Shown: piece after piece, positions 28,596 through 38,557 of the stretch
Layout of the letters: each line of letters starts with the position of its first letter
How positions within the stretch are numbered: position 1 is the first letter of the stretch
Origin: Marinomonas ostreistagni
GTDB lineage: Bacteria > Pseudomonadota > Gammaproteobacteria > Pseudomonadales > Marinomonadaceae
Direction: 5' to 3'
Length of the DNA stretch: 64,000 nt
Assembly: GCF_016461785.1 (NCBI RefSeq)
Contig: NZ_JAEMUH010000018.1
Coordinates: forward strand, 1-64,000
The notes under the pieces: generated by a model
Database searches by the model: none
What the model was told of the DNA's origin: nothing
Seen by the model: only the letters and a program-made list of their open reading frames with translations
Made by a program: the position numbers and the translations under genes

Positions 28596-29438
28596 ATGGC
28601 TGCACTGGTTCTTGACGGCAAACAATGCGCGAAAGAAACCGAAGAGCGTTTGGCAAAGCAAGTTGCTGAACTAAAAGAGCGTACCGGCGGTACCCCAATT
28701 CTAGCGACGATCCTAGTAGGCGCGGATCCAGCTTCAGCGACGTACGTTAAAATGAAAGGCAATGCTTGCCGTCGCGTTGGAATGGACTCACTTGCGATTG
28801 AGCTTCCTGAGACAACTACCACAGAAGAGTTGCTAGCGAAGATCGAAGAGCTGAATGCGAATTCTGATGTTCACGGTATTCTGTTACAACATCCGGTGCC
28901 TGCTCAGATTGATGAGCGTGCATGCTTTGATGCCATTGCTGCGCACAAAGACGTAGATGGTGTTACATGCCTTGGCTTTGGTCGTATGGCGATGCAAGAG
29001 CCAGCATATGGCGCTGCGACGCCAGCCGGTATCATGCGTTTACTTGATGCGTACAACATTGACCTTGCTGGTAAGCATGTAGTCGTTGTCGGCCGTAGCC
29101 CAATTTTGGGTAAACCAATGGCAATGATGATGCTGAATGCCAACGCGACCGTCACGATCTGTCACTCTCGTACTCAAAACCTACCTGAGTTTGTAAAACA
29201 AGCCGATGTGATTGTTGGCGCAGTGGGTAAGCCAGAGCTTATTAAAGCAGAGTGGATCAAAGACGGTGCTGTTGTTGTCGATGCTGGCTACCATCCAGGT
29301 GGTGTTGGTGACATTGAGCTTGCGCCTCTTTATGACCGTGCAGCGGCGATCACACCTGTGCCAGGTGGTGTAGGTCCAATGACGATTAACACCCTGATCC
29401 TGCAAACACTTGAGTCTGGCCTGAAACAAATAGGCTAA
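28596..29438 (+). CDS. folD: Methylenetetrahydrofolate dehydrogenase/cyclohydrolase FolD
   Basis: The 280-residue enzyme interconverts methylene-, methenyl- and formyl-tetrahydrofolate with NADP. It shows the catalytic [14 protein letters not shown], the [12 protein letters not shown] segment, the NADP-binding [15 protein letters not shown] and the closing [22 protein letters not shown] at 28538-28543 in the preceding gap may be its -10 box, though no clear -35 is seen. Confidence 0.97.
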   Translation: MAALVLDGKQCAKETEERLAKQVAELKERTGGTPILATILVGADPASATYVKMKGNACRRVGMDSLAIELPETTTTEELLAKIEELNANSDVHGILLQHPVPAQIDERACFDAIAAHKDVDGVTCLGFGRMAMQEPAYGAATPAGIMRLLDAYNIDLAGKHVVVVGRSPILGKPMAMMMLNANATVTICHSRTQNLPEFVKQADVIVGAVGKPELIKAEWIKDGAVVVDAGYHPGGVGDIELAPLYDRAAAITPVPGGVGPMTINTLILQTLESGLKQIG

Positions 29439-29484
29439 ACTTGTGCCTAAGTAAGTATGACTTATATTAGGTAGATCCATTCAG

Positions 29485-29514
29485 AGCCGTACCCTAGGGT
29501 ACGGCTTTATTATT
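29485..29514 (+). terminator. Terminator after folD
   Basis: Palindrome AGCCGTACCC-TA-GGGTACGGCT followed by TTTATTATTT. Confidence 0.8.
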
Positions 29515-29537
29515 TATTCGAAAAATAAGGTTTTACT

Positions 29538-30128
29538 ATGTCCACAGACATGCTTTTAGATGCATTGGATTTCGATCTTATTGCCGATGTATTCGTAACC
29601 GAGTCGATTTCAGCGTCCCCTGCAGAGCTACATGGTCAGCTTTGTGGTTACCTTGCGTCAGGCGTAGGTTTGCCATTAGAAGACTGGCTGACGATGGTTG
29701 CAGAGTTCTGCGATATCGAAGGTTGGAAAGAAGAAGCGAGTCGCGCAGCCATTGTTGAGCTGTACCAGTCGACCATCGCGCTGTATCAAAATGGCGAATA
29801 TGCGTTGGTGCCTTGTATGAGCGATGATGATGCGCCATTAAGTGAACGCGGTACTACTTTATCGCAATGGGCTCATGGATTTTTAGCTGGCTACGGTCTA
29901 TCCGGTCACAAGCCAAATTTATCCGATGACGCAAAACAGGTGTTACAAGACTTTGCCAACATTTCTGCCATGCAAGCAGACATGCAAGATTTGGAAGAGA
30001 ATAATGACAATGAGACAGATTTAACCGAATTGGTTGAGTACGTGCGTCTTTCGGCCATGATGTTGTATTCTGAGCACCATTCCATTTCAAATGATAACGA
30101 TGCCGGTCAAGCACCACTGTTCCACTAA
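29538..30128 (+). CDS. ygfB: YgfB/UPF0149 family protein
   Basis: The 196-residue alpha-helical protein carries the UPF0149 signatures SPAELHGQLCGYLASG, LSQWAHGFLAGYGLSG and the late LTELVEYVRLSAMMLY. Its molecular role is poorly known; in Pseudomonas it is reported to influence beta-lactam resistance through AmpC/AmpD control. It leads the conserved order ygfB-pepP-ubiH. Confidence 0.9.
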   Translation: MSTDMLLDALDFDLIADVFVTESISASPAELHGQLCGYLASGVGLPLEDWLTMVAEFCDIEGWKEEASRAAIVELYQSTIALYQNGEYALVPCMSDDDAPLSERGTTLSQWAHGFLAGYGLSGHKPNLSDDAKQVLQDFANISAMQADMQDLEENNDNETDLTELVEYVRLSAMMLYSEHHSISNDNDAGQAPLFH

Positions 30129-30158
30129 TCCTTTAGTGTGACGTAAAAGGAGTAAGCA

Positions 30159-31466
30159 ATGAATTTATCGAAAGCCATTTATCGTGAACGCAGACAGCGT
30201 TTGATGAGTCAACTTGGCTCGGAAAATACCGTAGCGATCATACGCTCAGGTGAACTGGTGACACGTAATAACGATTGCGATTATGAGTTTCGACCACATT
30301 CTAGCTTCTTTTATTTAACCGGTTATCAAGAACCCAGTGCTGTGCTGTTTATTTTGCCTTCTGGTGTGAGTCACATGGCTGTGCTACCGAAAGATCCAGA
30401 GCGTGAACAGTGGGATGGTTTTCGCCATGGCATTACAGGGGCGATGCAGACATTTGGACTGGACCAAGCGGTTGAACTGGATGAGCTGGATGAGCTTGCC
30501 TTGGAATTGTTAGATGGTGCTGATCACATCGCACTATTGATCGATGACGAGCCATTGCGTGATCAAGCATTGAATTGGCGCGATCAGCTGGCGGCTCGAG
30601 CGCGTCAGGGTGCCGTAGCCCCAAAAGGTCTCATCGATATAAGTGATGCTGTGCACGAAATGCGCTTGATCAAAGATCTTGGTGAGATCGAAATCATGGA
30701 GCGTGCCGCGCAGATCAGTGTTGAAGCTCATACCCAAGCCATGAAATCGGTCCATCCAGGGATGATGGAATATCAATTGGAAGCAGAGCTGAATTATGTG
30801 TTCATGAAACAAGGTGCGCGAGTGCCAGCCTACAACAACATCGTTGCATCGGGTAAAAATGCCTGCGTTTTGCATTACATCAAAAATGACGAAAAGATCG
30901 AAGACGGTGATTTGATCTTGATTGATGCGGGCGGTGAATTAGGTTGCTATGCGTCGGATATTACGCGAACGTTCCCTGCCAACGGTAAATTCAGTGAGCC
31001 ACAAGCTCAGCTTTATCAAGTGGTATTGGATGCTTACTACGCAGGTCTTGAGCAAATGGTAGTTGGGGCGCCTTATGACGCGTTCCACAATGCCGCAGTG
31101 AAAGTGCTGACTGAAGGTCTTGTGGCGCTTGGACTGTTAAATGGCTCAGTCGATGAACTGATTGAGAGCAAGGCGTATCGCGACTTTTACATGCACAATA
31201 CTGGCCATTGGTTAGGGCTAGATGTTCATGACTGTGGTCGTTATAAGCTAAATGGTGAAGCACGACCTCTTGAGGCTGGCATGGTTGTGACGCTGGAACC
31301 TGGCTTGTATGTGAATCCAGATAATGAAAATGTGGATGCGAAATGGCGCGGCATCGGTATTCGTATAGAGGATGACATTCTCATCCAAGAAAACGGCCCA
31401 TTCGTATTGACCCACGGACTGCCGAAAGAAATTCATGAGATTGAAGCCTTAATGGCTGCGAAGTAA
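30159..31466 (+). CDS. pepP: Xaa-Pro aminopeptidase PepP
   Basis: The 435-residue metalloenzyme removes N-terminal residues preceding proline. It has an N-terminal creatinase-like domain (FYLTGYQEPSAVLF) and a pita-bread catalytic domain with all five Mn ligands visible: Asp in LIDAGGE, Asp in ASDITRTFP, His in GHWLGLDVHD, Glu in LEPGLY and Glu in GIRIEDD. It lies 30 bp after ygfB and 24 bp before ubiH. Confidence 0.95.
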   Translation: MNLSKAIYRERRQRLMSQLGSENTVAIIRSGELVTRNNDCDYEFRPHSSFFYLTGYQEPSAVLFILPSGVSHMAVLPKDPEREQWDGFRHGITGAMQTFGLDQAVELDELDELALELLDGADHIALLIDDEPLRDQALNWRDQLAARARQGAVAPKGLIDISDAVHEMRLIKDLGEIEIMERAAQISVEAHTQAMKSVHPGMMEYQLEAELNYVFMKQGARVPAYNNIVASGKNACVLHYIKNDEKIEDGDLILIDAGGELGCYASDITRTFPANGKFSEPQAQLYQVVLDAYYAGLEQMVVGAPYDAFHNAAVKVLTEGLVALGLLNGSVDELIESKAYRDFYMHNTGHWLGLDVHDCGRYKLNGEARPLEAGMVVTLEPGLYVNPDNENVDAKWRGIGIRIEDDILIQENGPFVLTHGLPKEIHEIEALMAAK

Positions 31467-31490
31467 CTTATATTTGGGGATTGGATCTGA

Positions 31491-32687
31491 ATGGCCAGAG
31501 AATACGATGTAATCATTGTGGGCGCCGGTATGGTCGGCGCATTGACCGCTGTCTTGACGGCTCAAAAAGGGCTAACTGTTGCGTTAATCGACAAACACTC
31601 TGGCCGCTACCCCTTGTCCACACCACCTGCTTATGATGCTCGTGTCAGCGCGATTTCAGCTTTATCACAAACGCTTTTAGAGCAAGCAGGGGCTTGGCAA
31701 CGCATTGCTAAAGAGCGTCTAGCTCCCTATCAGCGTATGGCGGTTTGGGACGGTCTTGGGGATGGTTATGTGGATTTCGACATGCGTTATCAACAGGCTG
31801 CCTCATTGGGCCAGCTTGTGGAAAACGCTGCCTTATGTGATGCCCTAATGAAGAGTGTCCATGATACCCGTGGCATTGACCTGTACTTTGACGATGCTGT
31901 TGCTTCACATCAGGAACAGGAAAGTGGTGTTGAGGTGGTGTTGGCCTCTGATCGATCGCTTCGAGGAGCGGTACTCATTGCAGCTGACGGAGCGAACTCA
32001 AGTCTACGTCAGCAAAATAATGTGGATACCGTTGAATGGGATTATGGCCATCATGCAATCGTTACTACTGTAGAGATCGATGCCGCCCATGAGAACACTG
32101 CTTGGCAAGCATTTGGTGAGGAAGGAATTTTGGCATTTTTGCCGATGCCGAGTGTGGCTGACAAGCATTATGTTTCCATTGTCTGGTCAGTGTCTCCAGC
32201 CGATGCTGAGCAATTGATGGCGCTTGAAGAAGACGCTTTTTGTCGTCGTCTTACTTACGCTATCAATCGACGCTTTACCGCTTTATCACTCACCGTACCA
32301 CGTATGGCCATTCCTTTGCGTCAGCGCCATGCAAAACACTATGTCCAACAAGGTTTTGTCTTGATTGGTGATGCAGCCCATACAATTCACCCGTTAGCAG
32401 GTCAGGGGGCGAACCTTGGCTTTGCCGATGTTAGTGCATTGGTGCCAATCTTAGTAAAAGCCCATCAGCGTGGCGAAATGCTAGGTGGTCTAAAAATTCT
32501 GCGCCGCTACCAGAGAGCACGTATGCTGGATAACATCGCGATGTCCGCTTCTATGGAGGCGTTTAAGCGGGTTTTCACCACGCAACAGCCTGCTGTAGTT
32601 CAGCTGCGCAACTTGGGTTTAAAGTTGTGTCATAAATCTCCTTTAATTAAGCAAAAGCTTGTTGCCCATGCCGCGGGTTTGAATTAG
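31491..32687 (+). CDS. ubiH: 2-octaprenyl-6-methoxyphenol hydroxylase UbiH
   Basis: The 398-residue flavoprotein has the FAD motif VGAGMVGALTAVLTA at the N-terminus, the UbiH/COQ6 RVSAISALSQTLLEQAGAW segment and the second FAD motif IGDAAHTIHPLAGQGANLGFAD. It adds a ring hydroxyl in ubiquinone synthesis. Its position after pepP supports UbiH over UbiF. The related ubiI often found next is absent; a terminator follows. Confidence 0.9.
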   Translation: MAREYDVIIVGAGMVGALTAVLTAQKGLTVALIDKHSGRYPLSTPPAYDARVSAISALSQTLLEQAGAWQRIAKERLAPYQRMAVWDGLGDGYVDFDMRYQQAASLGQLVENAALCDALMKSVHDTRGIDLYFDDAVASHQEQESGVEVVLASDRSLRGAVLIAADGANSSLRQQNNVDTVEWDYGHHAIVTTVEIDAAHENTAWQAFGEEGILAFLPMPSVADKHYVSIVWSVSPADAEQLMALEEDAFCRRLTYAINRRFTALSLTVPRMAIPLRQRHAKHYVQQGFVLIGDAAHTIHPLAGQGANLGFADVSALVPILVKAHQRGEMLGGLKILRRYQRARMLDNIAMSASMEAFKRVFTTQQPAVVQLRNLGLKLCHKSPLIKQKLVAHAAGLN

Positions 32688-32717
32688 TAGATTTACAGAT
32701 CAACATAATATTCTTAA

Positions 32718-32747
32718 AAAAACCGTATCGTTTGATGCGGTTTTTTT
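32718..32747 (+). terminator. Terminator after ubiH
   Basis: 12-bp stem AAAAACCGTATC with its complement (one G-T), loop GTTT, ending in seven T. Confidence 0.88.
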
Positions 32748-32791
32748 ACGAGTGTCTATAGTTAATGAGTATTCATTGACGAGGATGCACT

Positions 32792-33460
32792 ATGAAACCA
32801 GCCGACTTATTAAATCAAGCAGATCAATTACCTAATGTTCCTGAAGTTGTTCGAGAGCTGATCATGGCTTTGGATAATCCTAACGCTAAGTACAGTGAAA
32901 TCGCTGCTAAAGTCGCCAAAGACCAAACTCTCTCTCTTAAGGTCTTAAGAATTGTCAACTCCGCCTACTTTGGACTTTCTCGAAAAGTAGCTTCGATTGA
33001 TGAAGCGGTCGTGATGCTCGGTATGGAGCGACTTAAAACGCTTGTTATTGCGTCGGGTTTTGCTGGTAGCGTCAAACAAGTAGAAGGGTTAGACCTTAAA
33101 CAATTTTGGTCCGAGACTTTTCGGACTGCTGAAATGGCTAAATGGTTGGCTAAACATTCTCCTTTAGTTGACGCAGATACTGCCTTTGCGACAGGGGTTG
33201 TGCATAACATTGGTCGGTTGCTGTTACATTTAGCAGAACCAAATCGAGCGAAAGCCGTTCAACAATTGATTCAAGAAAGCAAATCTAGCCGAAGTGCTGC
33301 AGAACTTGAACGGTTTGGCTTTACCTCTCAAGATGCTGGTCGTGAGTTACTGATGAAATGGCATTTCCCACAAGAAGTTTGTGATGCACTGGTTCAGTAT
33401 CGTAAACCAATGAATGATCATTCTAGTCACCTTGCTCAAGTATTGCATCTGGCTGCGTAG
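32792..33460 (+). CDS. HDOD domain signalling protein
   Basis: The 222-residue protein is a single HDOD domain: LPNVPEVVRELIMALDNP, DQTLSLKVLRIVNSAYFGL, SIDEAVVMLGMERLKTLVIA and TGVVHNIGRLLL. HDOD is a non-catalytic relative of HD phosphohydrolases that acts in signalling and regulation of motility or stress. No partner domain is attached. It is monocistronic, between terminators. Confidence 0.87.
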   Translation: MKPADLLNQADQLPNVPEVVRELIMALDNPNAKYSEIAAKVAKDQTLSLKVLRIVNSAYFGLSRKVASIDEAVVMLGMERLKTLVIASGFAGSVKQVEGLDLKQFWSETFRTAEMAKWLAKHSPLVDADTAFATGVVHNIGRLLLHLAEPNRAKAVQQLIQESKSSRSAAELERFGFTSQDAGRELLMKWHFPQEVCDALVQYRKPMNDHSSHLAQVLHLAA

Positions 33461-33480
33461 TGAATTTTTTAACGTCCTAT

Positions 33481-33504
33481 AAAAGAGAGCTGAGGCTCTC
33501 TTTT
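33481..33504 (+). terminator. Terminator after HDOD gene
   Basis: Perfect 10-bp stem AAAAGAGAGC/GCTCTCTTTT with loop TGAG. Confidence 0.85.
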
Positions 33505-33665
33505 ATACAGTTGTTGAATCCTTTTAAAGAGATAAACTTCTGTTAATGCAAATCAGTACTCGATTGAAAAGCTATGTAAACAAAAACAGTTTTCATTTAT
33601 AGTATCTCTCTAAGGTAAGCTGTTTCTAGCTTTAAGATTAAGCTTGGTTTTTTAAGGTTGTCACG

Positions 33666-34736
33666 ATGAATGCATTAGCGGATTTCTCGCGCGCGTCAAA
33701 GCGCTCATGGCTCAAAGAAAGTGTTACCCTCATGGCTTTAGCGGGCGCGACAATCGCTTCGTCTGTGTCCTATGCAGCAGGCGAAGTAAATGTTTACTCT
33801 GCACGAAAAGAAGCGTTGATCGCCCCCGCCCTTGATGCTTTCTCAAAAGCACACGATGTGACGGTTAACTTGGTGACAGGTGATGCGGATGCGTTGTTAC
33901 GACGTCTTCAAGTGGAGGGTGATGCCAGTCCTGCCGATGTATTTATTACCGTCGATGCCGGGCGTTTATACCGCGCGAAAGACGCAGGTGTGCTGCAATC
34001 ATTTGAAACGGACGTATTGAACCAAGTGGTTCCGGATAACTTACATGATCGCGATGGTTACTGGTATGGACTGTCTCAACGAGCACGTGTCATTTTTTAC
34101 AATCCGAAAAAAGTGGATGCTGCAGAGCTTTCTACCTACGAAGCGTTAGCTGATCCAAAATGGAAAGGTCGTATCTGTACTCGATCTTCCTCAAATATCT
34201 ATAACCAGTCTTTGGTCGCTTCTATGATTGAGGCCGATGGCGCTGAAGCAACGCAAGAATGGTTAAATGGTTTTGTTGGCAACTTAGCTCGCCCTCCGTT
34301 TGGTGGTGATACCGATTTGCTAAAAGCTGTTGCTGCTGGCGTTTGTGATATTACGTTAGCAAATACTTACTATTACGGTCGATTAGGGCAAAGTGACAAT
34401 GCCAAAGATCGTGAAGTATATAACACGGTGGCTTTGTTTTGGCCTAACCAAGCAGAAGGGGAACGCGGCGCTCATGTGAATGTCAGTGGTATTGGTTTAA
34501 CCGCTTCTGCGACGAATATTGATAATGCTAAGCTTTTAGTTGAATACTTAACCAATCATGAAAGCCAGGTTTGGTATGCAGATGTTAATAACGAATACCC
34601 TGTAGTTGAGGGCGTTGCGCCACCAAAAAGCTTGCAACCCTTTGGCGAGTTCAAGGCCGACTCCATGTCATTGAGTGTATTGGGTGATAACAACCGTCAA
34701 GCCGTCGAGATGATGGACGCTGCTGGCTGGAAATAA
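33666..34736 (+). CDS. fbpA: Ferric iron ABC transporter, periplasmic binding protein
   Basis: The 356-residue protein has an unusually long signal region (hydrophobic core about residues 22-36, cleavage near SYA-AGE). The FbpA/FutA-type fold follows with VNVYSARKEALI, the GDADALLRRLQVEG loop and the iron-binding tyrosine cluster NTYYYGRL. It captures Fe3+ in the periplasm for the permease that follows. I looked for a Fur box upstream and found no convincing one. Confidence 0.9.
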   Translation: MNALADFSRASKRSWLKESVTLMALAGATIASSVSYAAGEVNVYSARKEALIAPALDAFSKAHDVTVNLVTGDADALLRRLQVEGDASPADVFITVDAGRLYRAKDAGVLQSFETDVLNQVVPDNLHDRDGYWYGLSQRARVIFYNPKKVDAAELSTYEALADPKWKGRICTRSSSNIYNQSLVASMIEADGAEATQEWLNGFVGNLARPPFGGDTDLLKAVAAGVCDITLANTYYYGRLGQSDNAKDREVYNTVALFWPNQAEGERGAHVNVSGIGLTASATNIDNAKLLVEYLTNHESQVWYADVNNEYPVVEGVAPPKSLQPFGEFKADSMSLSVLGDNNRQAVEMMDAAGWK

Positions 34737-34763
34737 TTACATAATAAAAGGGTACATCTGTCC

Positions 34764-36425
34764 ATGTCGACTCTGACCCATGTACACCCTATTTCGCAAA
34801 AGCGAAGTAGGGTGTCTTTGTTAAAAATCTCTGCCATTTTTATAGCATTAGTGTTAGCAGTGCCTGTGTTCGTCATCGCTATTAATATCTTTCTAGGTGG
34901 TAGTGGTGTTTGGCAGCACTTATACAACACCCTGTTGTTTGACTATGTGTCCAATTCATTGTTGCTCATGCTAGGTGTGACTTTTGGTACATTAGTAATG
35001 GGGGTTCCTGCAGCCTGGCTGACCAGTGTTTGTGAGTTTCGTGGTCGAAGCTTGTTCTCTTGGGCATTGCTCTTGCCACTGGCAATGCCAGCCTACATTA
35101 TTGCCTACACCTATACGGGCTTATTTGACTTTGCTGGTCCAATTCAGACGTTTATTCGCGATACCACAGGGCTTGGTTATGGAGAATATTGGTTTTTTGA
35201 AATGCGCTCGCTTGGCGGTGCGATCACTATGCTGTCGCTGGTGTTATACCCCTACGTGTATTTAATGAGTCGAGCTGCATTTCTAGAACAATCAGCTAAC
35301 ACCCTAGAAGTCTGTCGCACTTTGGGCTATTCAGCACCTCAAGCTTTTGTTCGCTTGGCATTACCAATGGCTCGTCCAGCGATTGTAGCTGGTGTGACAT
35401 TAGCCATGATGGAGACGTTAGCGGATTACGGTACGGTACAGTATTTTGGTGTGACTACTTTCACCACGGGTATTATGCGTACCTTCTATGGATTTGGTGA
35501 CCTAGCCGCCGCGTCGCAGCTGGCAGGCATTTTACTTTTGTTTGTTGCGGTTTTAATTTTTACAGAGCGCTATTCTCGAAGAAAAATTTCTTATCATGCT
35601 TCTGGTTTGAGAAAAGCAAGTCAGCGCAAGGTTGAGTTGCGTGGAGGTTATGGCCTAGCAGCCTGGTTTGCGTGTGCTCTCCCTGTGATTGCTGGGTTTA
35701 TGATACCCGCTGGCGTGTTGTTGTATTGGGCTGTATTTGAAGCAGAAACCGTTGGCTGGGACTTCATTCAATTATCTTGGAACTCTTTGTACCTTGCTGC
35801 TTTGGCGGCGTTAATCGCTGTATCATTGGCGCTGGTGCTCGCATACGCTGGTCGTTTGCACCCTACCAAGGGAGTACAAACCGCTATTGTGACATCTGGG
35901 ATGGGTTATGCCTTGCCGGGCACTATCATAGCGATTGGCGTCATTGTGCCTTTGGCGTGGATTGATCACCGTATTATTGATTGGTTCAAATATGCCTTTG
36001 ATCAAAAGGTGGGTTTGTTCTTTTCAGGTACTATTATTGCCTTGTTGTTAGCCTACACTGTGCGCTTTATGGCCGTATCACTCGGTTCTGTGCAAAGTGG
36101 TTTGGGGAAAGTAAAACCAAGTATGGATATGGCAGGGCGTTCTTTAGGGTGCTCTCCTGCTCAAGTATTACGCCGAATTCATGTGCCGTTACTACAAAGT
36201 TCAGTGTTGACCGCGCTATTAATTGTTTTTGTGGATGTCCTTAAAGAGCTTCCGGCGACACTTATATTACGTCCATTTAATTTTAATACGCTGGCAGTAC
36301 GTGCTTTTGAACTCGCTTCAGATGAAAGATTAGTGGATGCAGCACCTGCTTCTCTGATGATTGTTGTGGTTGGGCTACTTCCTGTTATTTTATTAAGCCG
36401 CTCAATTTCATCCAGTGCGCATTAG
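34764..36425 (+). CDS. fbpB: Ferric iron ABC transporter, permease
   Basis: The 553-residue protein is a fused double permease with about 12 membrane helices. Two EAA-type loops are visible, one around EVCRTLGYSAPQAFVRLALPMARPAI and one around DMAGRSLGCSPAQVLRRIHVPLL. This is the FbpB arrangement. It lies 27 bp after fbpA and 16 bp before the ATPase start. Confidence 0.92.
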   Translation: MSTLTHVHPISQKRSRVSLLKISAIFIALVLAVPVFVIAINIFLGGSGVWQHLYNTLLFDYVSNSLLLMLGVTFGTLVMGVPAAWLTSVCEFRGRSLFSWALLLPLAMPAYIIAYTYTGLFDFAGPIQTFIRDTTGLGYGEYWFFEMRSLGGAITMLSLVLYPYVYLMSRAAFLEQSANTLEVCRTLGYSAPQAFVRLALPMARPAIVAGVTLAMMETLADYGTVQYFGVTTFTTGIMRTFYGFGDLAAASQLAGILLLFVAVLIFTERYSRRKISYHASGLRKASQRKVELRGGYGLAAWFACALPVIAGFMIPAGVLLYWAVFEAETVGWDFIQLSWNSLYLAALAALIAVSLALVLAYAGRLHPTKGVQTAIVTSGMGYALPGTIIAIGVIVPLAWIDHRIIDWFKYAFDQKVGLFFSGTIIALLLAYTVRFMAVSLGSVQSGLGKVKPSMDMAGRSLGCSPAQVLRRIHVPLLQSSVLTALLIVFVDVLKELPATLILRPFNFNTLAVRAFELASDERLVDAAPASLMIVVVGLLPVILLSRSISSSAH

Positions 36426-36441
36426 GTTATTGGAGAACGAC

Positions 36442-37521
36442 ATGACAGCCATGCCACCAAATAAAATGTTGAAAGAACTGAAACTCAATCATATTGCCGT
36501 TGGTTACCAAGGTATACCGATTGTTCAGGATGCGAATTTTAGAATCGTACAAGGCGAAATTGGATGCCTACTAGGTCCCAGTGGATGTGGAAAATCAACA
36601 TTACTTCGTGCCATTGCGGGTTTTGAGCCTTTAATGTCTGGGAACATCTCGTTAGATAATCATGTTCTGTCTTCACCGGAAGAAATGATTAGTCCAGAAA
36701 GACGCAGCATCGGCATGGTATTTCAAGATATTGCTTTGTTCCCCCATTTGTCTATCGGTGAAAATATCGCCTTTGGCTTAAAAAATTGGTCTAAGCATGA
36801 GGCTAATGCCCGCATTGACTATTTACTGGAGCTTGTTGGTTTAGCTGGGTTTAAAGACCGTTATCCGCATTCTCTTTCTGGTGGGCAGCAACAGCGCGTT
36901 GCGTTAGCAAGAGCGATAGCACCTAAACCAAAATTACTTTTAATGGATGAGCCATTCTCTGGACTGGATGCTAAATTGAGAGAAGAGCTTGTGCCTGATA
37001 TTCGAGCAATTTTGTTGCACGAAAAAGTGAGTGCGATTTTAGTCACCCATGATCAGGCCGAGGCATTTGCTATGGCTGATAAAGTTGCCATTATGGAAGC
37101 GGGTAAGATTCTACAGGTTGGAACGCCTTATGAAATCTATCACGAGCCTGTTTCTCGCTTCGTTGCCATGTTTATTGGGCAAGGGGATTTCCTACCTGCA
37201 GTTGTCTGTGGTGAGAACTGCGTACATTCTGATCTTGGCGAAATTCAGGGGGATATGGACCACGGCTTTGAATCCGGTGCTAAGGTAGACTTGTTGGTTC
37301 GACCTGATGACATACTGCATGACGATGACAGTGAATTTAAAGGACTCATTGTTAGTAAATGGTTTCGCGGTTCTTACTTTTTGTATCGAGTAAAATTACC
37401 TTCAGGAAAGGTGATCTACTGTTTTGCGTCATCTCATCATAATCACTCTATTGGGCAAGAAATAGGACTGACAGTTAATTTAGACCATCTTGTTATGTTC
37501 CCAACAGAAGTCAAAGCTTAG
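36442..37521 (+). CDS. fbpC: Ferric iron ABC transporter, ATP-binding protein
   Basis: Start ATG 36442 follows GGAGAACGAC; upstream in-frame codons overlap fbpB and are unlikely. The 359-residue ATPase shows Walker A GPSGCGKST, the Q-loop FQDIALFPHL, signature LSGGQQQRVALARA, Walker B LLLMDEPFSGLD and H-loop VTHDQ. A C-terminal regulatory (TOBE-like) domain covers about residues 240-359. It powers FbpB. Last gene of the fbp operon. Confidence 0.93.
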   Translation: MTAMPPNKMLKELKLNHIAVGYQGIPIVQDANFRIVQGEIGCLLGPSGCGKSTLLRAIAGFEPLMSGNISLDNHVLSSPEEMISPERRSIGMVFQDIALFPHLSIGENIAFGLKNWSKHEANARIDYLLELVGLAGFKDRYPHSLSGGQQQRVALARAIAPKPKLLLMDEPFSGLDAKLREELVPDIRAILLHEKVSAILVTHDQAEAFAMADKVAIMEAGKILQVGTPYEIYHEPVSRFVAMFIGQGDFLPAVVCGENCVHSDLGEIQGDMDHGFESGAKVDLLVRPDDILHDDDSEFKGLIVSKWFRGSYFLYRVKLPSGKVIYCFASSHHNHSIGQEIGLTVNLDHLVMFPTEVKA

Positions 37522-37538
37522 GTAGAGGTTATAGAATT

Positions 37539-37566
37539 AAAAAAGAGCGCCGTGGCGCTCTTTTTT
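37539..37566. terminator. Bidirectional terminator between fbpC and HDOD gene
   Basis: 12-bp perfect stem AAAAAAGAGCGC/GCGCTCTTTTTT, loop CGTG, between convergent genes. Confidence 0.92.
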
Positions 37567-37585
37567 AATAAGTAAGAAAGTTCGC

Positions 37586-38452
37586 TTACATGTTACCTAT
37601 ACCTTGTTCGCGACAGGTGTCGATAATTCCTTCAAAGTCGTATTCAGTCAGTTCAAGATGCTCTAGGGCATGGTGGCCGATCAATTGCCATTCGTAATCC
37701 TCAGGAGCTTTACCGAGAAGTTTATAAGTAGCACTGATGTGTTCAGCCATTTTTAAAATAGACATAAATGTTAGATATTTGCTGTCACCAGCGATGCGTT
37801 CATTAAACAGCTTTTGCGCTCGGTGATGGTGAGCGATGACATAACAGCATGCTTTGGGTAAAGCCCATGATTTTGCCAAGTAGTAGCCTACAACTGAATG
37901 GTTGGTTCGAAAGGCTTTGTTTTCCATGTCAGTCAGTTCGAAATCGTAAGTTTGGTAACCTTGCTCTAGAACAGATTTATAACCATCAAAGCGACTCATC
38001 ATGAGTGGGACGCCTGCATTATGGAATAGACCTAATGCATAGCACTCGTCTTGATATTTAAAGCCTATTTGATTGGCAATGCTAGAACACACGGAGGCAA
38101 CATCCATGGCGTTGTCCCAGAAGTTGTGTAGCTCTTCAATGGCACCGTCAGAGAGCTCACTTTTCACGGCTAAACCGTTCACGATATTGGAGATGGAATT
38201 AATGCCCAGCATCATCACGGCTTGTTGAATAGAAGAAATTTTTCTTGGTAAGCCATAGTAGGCCGAGTTAACAAATTTAAGTACCGCTGCTGACAAGCCG
38301 ACGTCTTGAGAAATGATTTGAGCAATTCGGCCCATATCAGGCTCTGGCATTGCTTGCTCCATGTGTAGGTCTACCATGACCTGGGGCTGTGGTGGGATAG
38401 ATATGCCCTGTAGAACTCGTTTGAGTTGTTCGTCATTTAGACCCGTAGACAT
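37586..38452 (-). CDS. HDOD domain signalling protein
   Basis: The 288-residue protein carries one HDOD domain over about residues 10-210: SIPPQPQVMVDLHMEQ, SQDVGLSAAVLKFVNSAYYGLPRK, SIQQAVMMLGINSISNIVNG and YALGLFHNAGVPLMMSRF. A C-terminal helical extension has no motif I recognise. It is longer than the HDOD protein at 32792 and diverged from it. ATG 38452 is used rather than the preceding TTG. Confidence 0.87.
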   Translation of the reverse strand: MSTGLNDEQLKRVLQGISIPPQPQVMVDLHMEQAMPEPDMGRIAQIISQDVGLSAAVLKFVNSAYYGLPRKISSIQQAVMMLGINSISNIVNGLAVKSELSDGAIEELHNFWDNAMDVASVCSSIANQIGFKYQDECYALGLFHNAGVPLMMSRFDGYKSVLEQGYQTYDFELTDMENKAFRTNHSVVGYYLAKSWALPKACCYVIAHHHRAQKLFNERIAGDSKYLTFMSILKMAEHISATYKLLGKAPEDYEWQLIGHHALEHLELTEYDFEGIIDTCREQGIGNM

Positions 38453-38557
38453 CAAAACCTCTGTGCAAATTTTGGCGGTTGAAAATGTGTCGAATTACAT
38501 CACTAACGTAGCAATCAGAAACTGAACATTTATAATAGCGTTTTTTACGTAACTTTG

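Noticed and set aside
29439..29537. 6S RNA (ssrS) near ygfB-pepP-ubiH, as its E. coli neighbourhood suggests
   Set aside because: The gap between folD and ygfB is only 99 bp and is mostly a terminator.
33505..33665. Fur box before fbpA
   Set aside because: Only about half the positions of the 19-bp consensus match at the best site (AAAACAGTTTTCATTTA area); not convincing.
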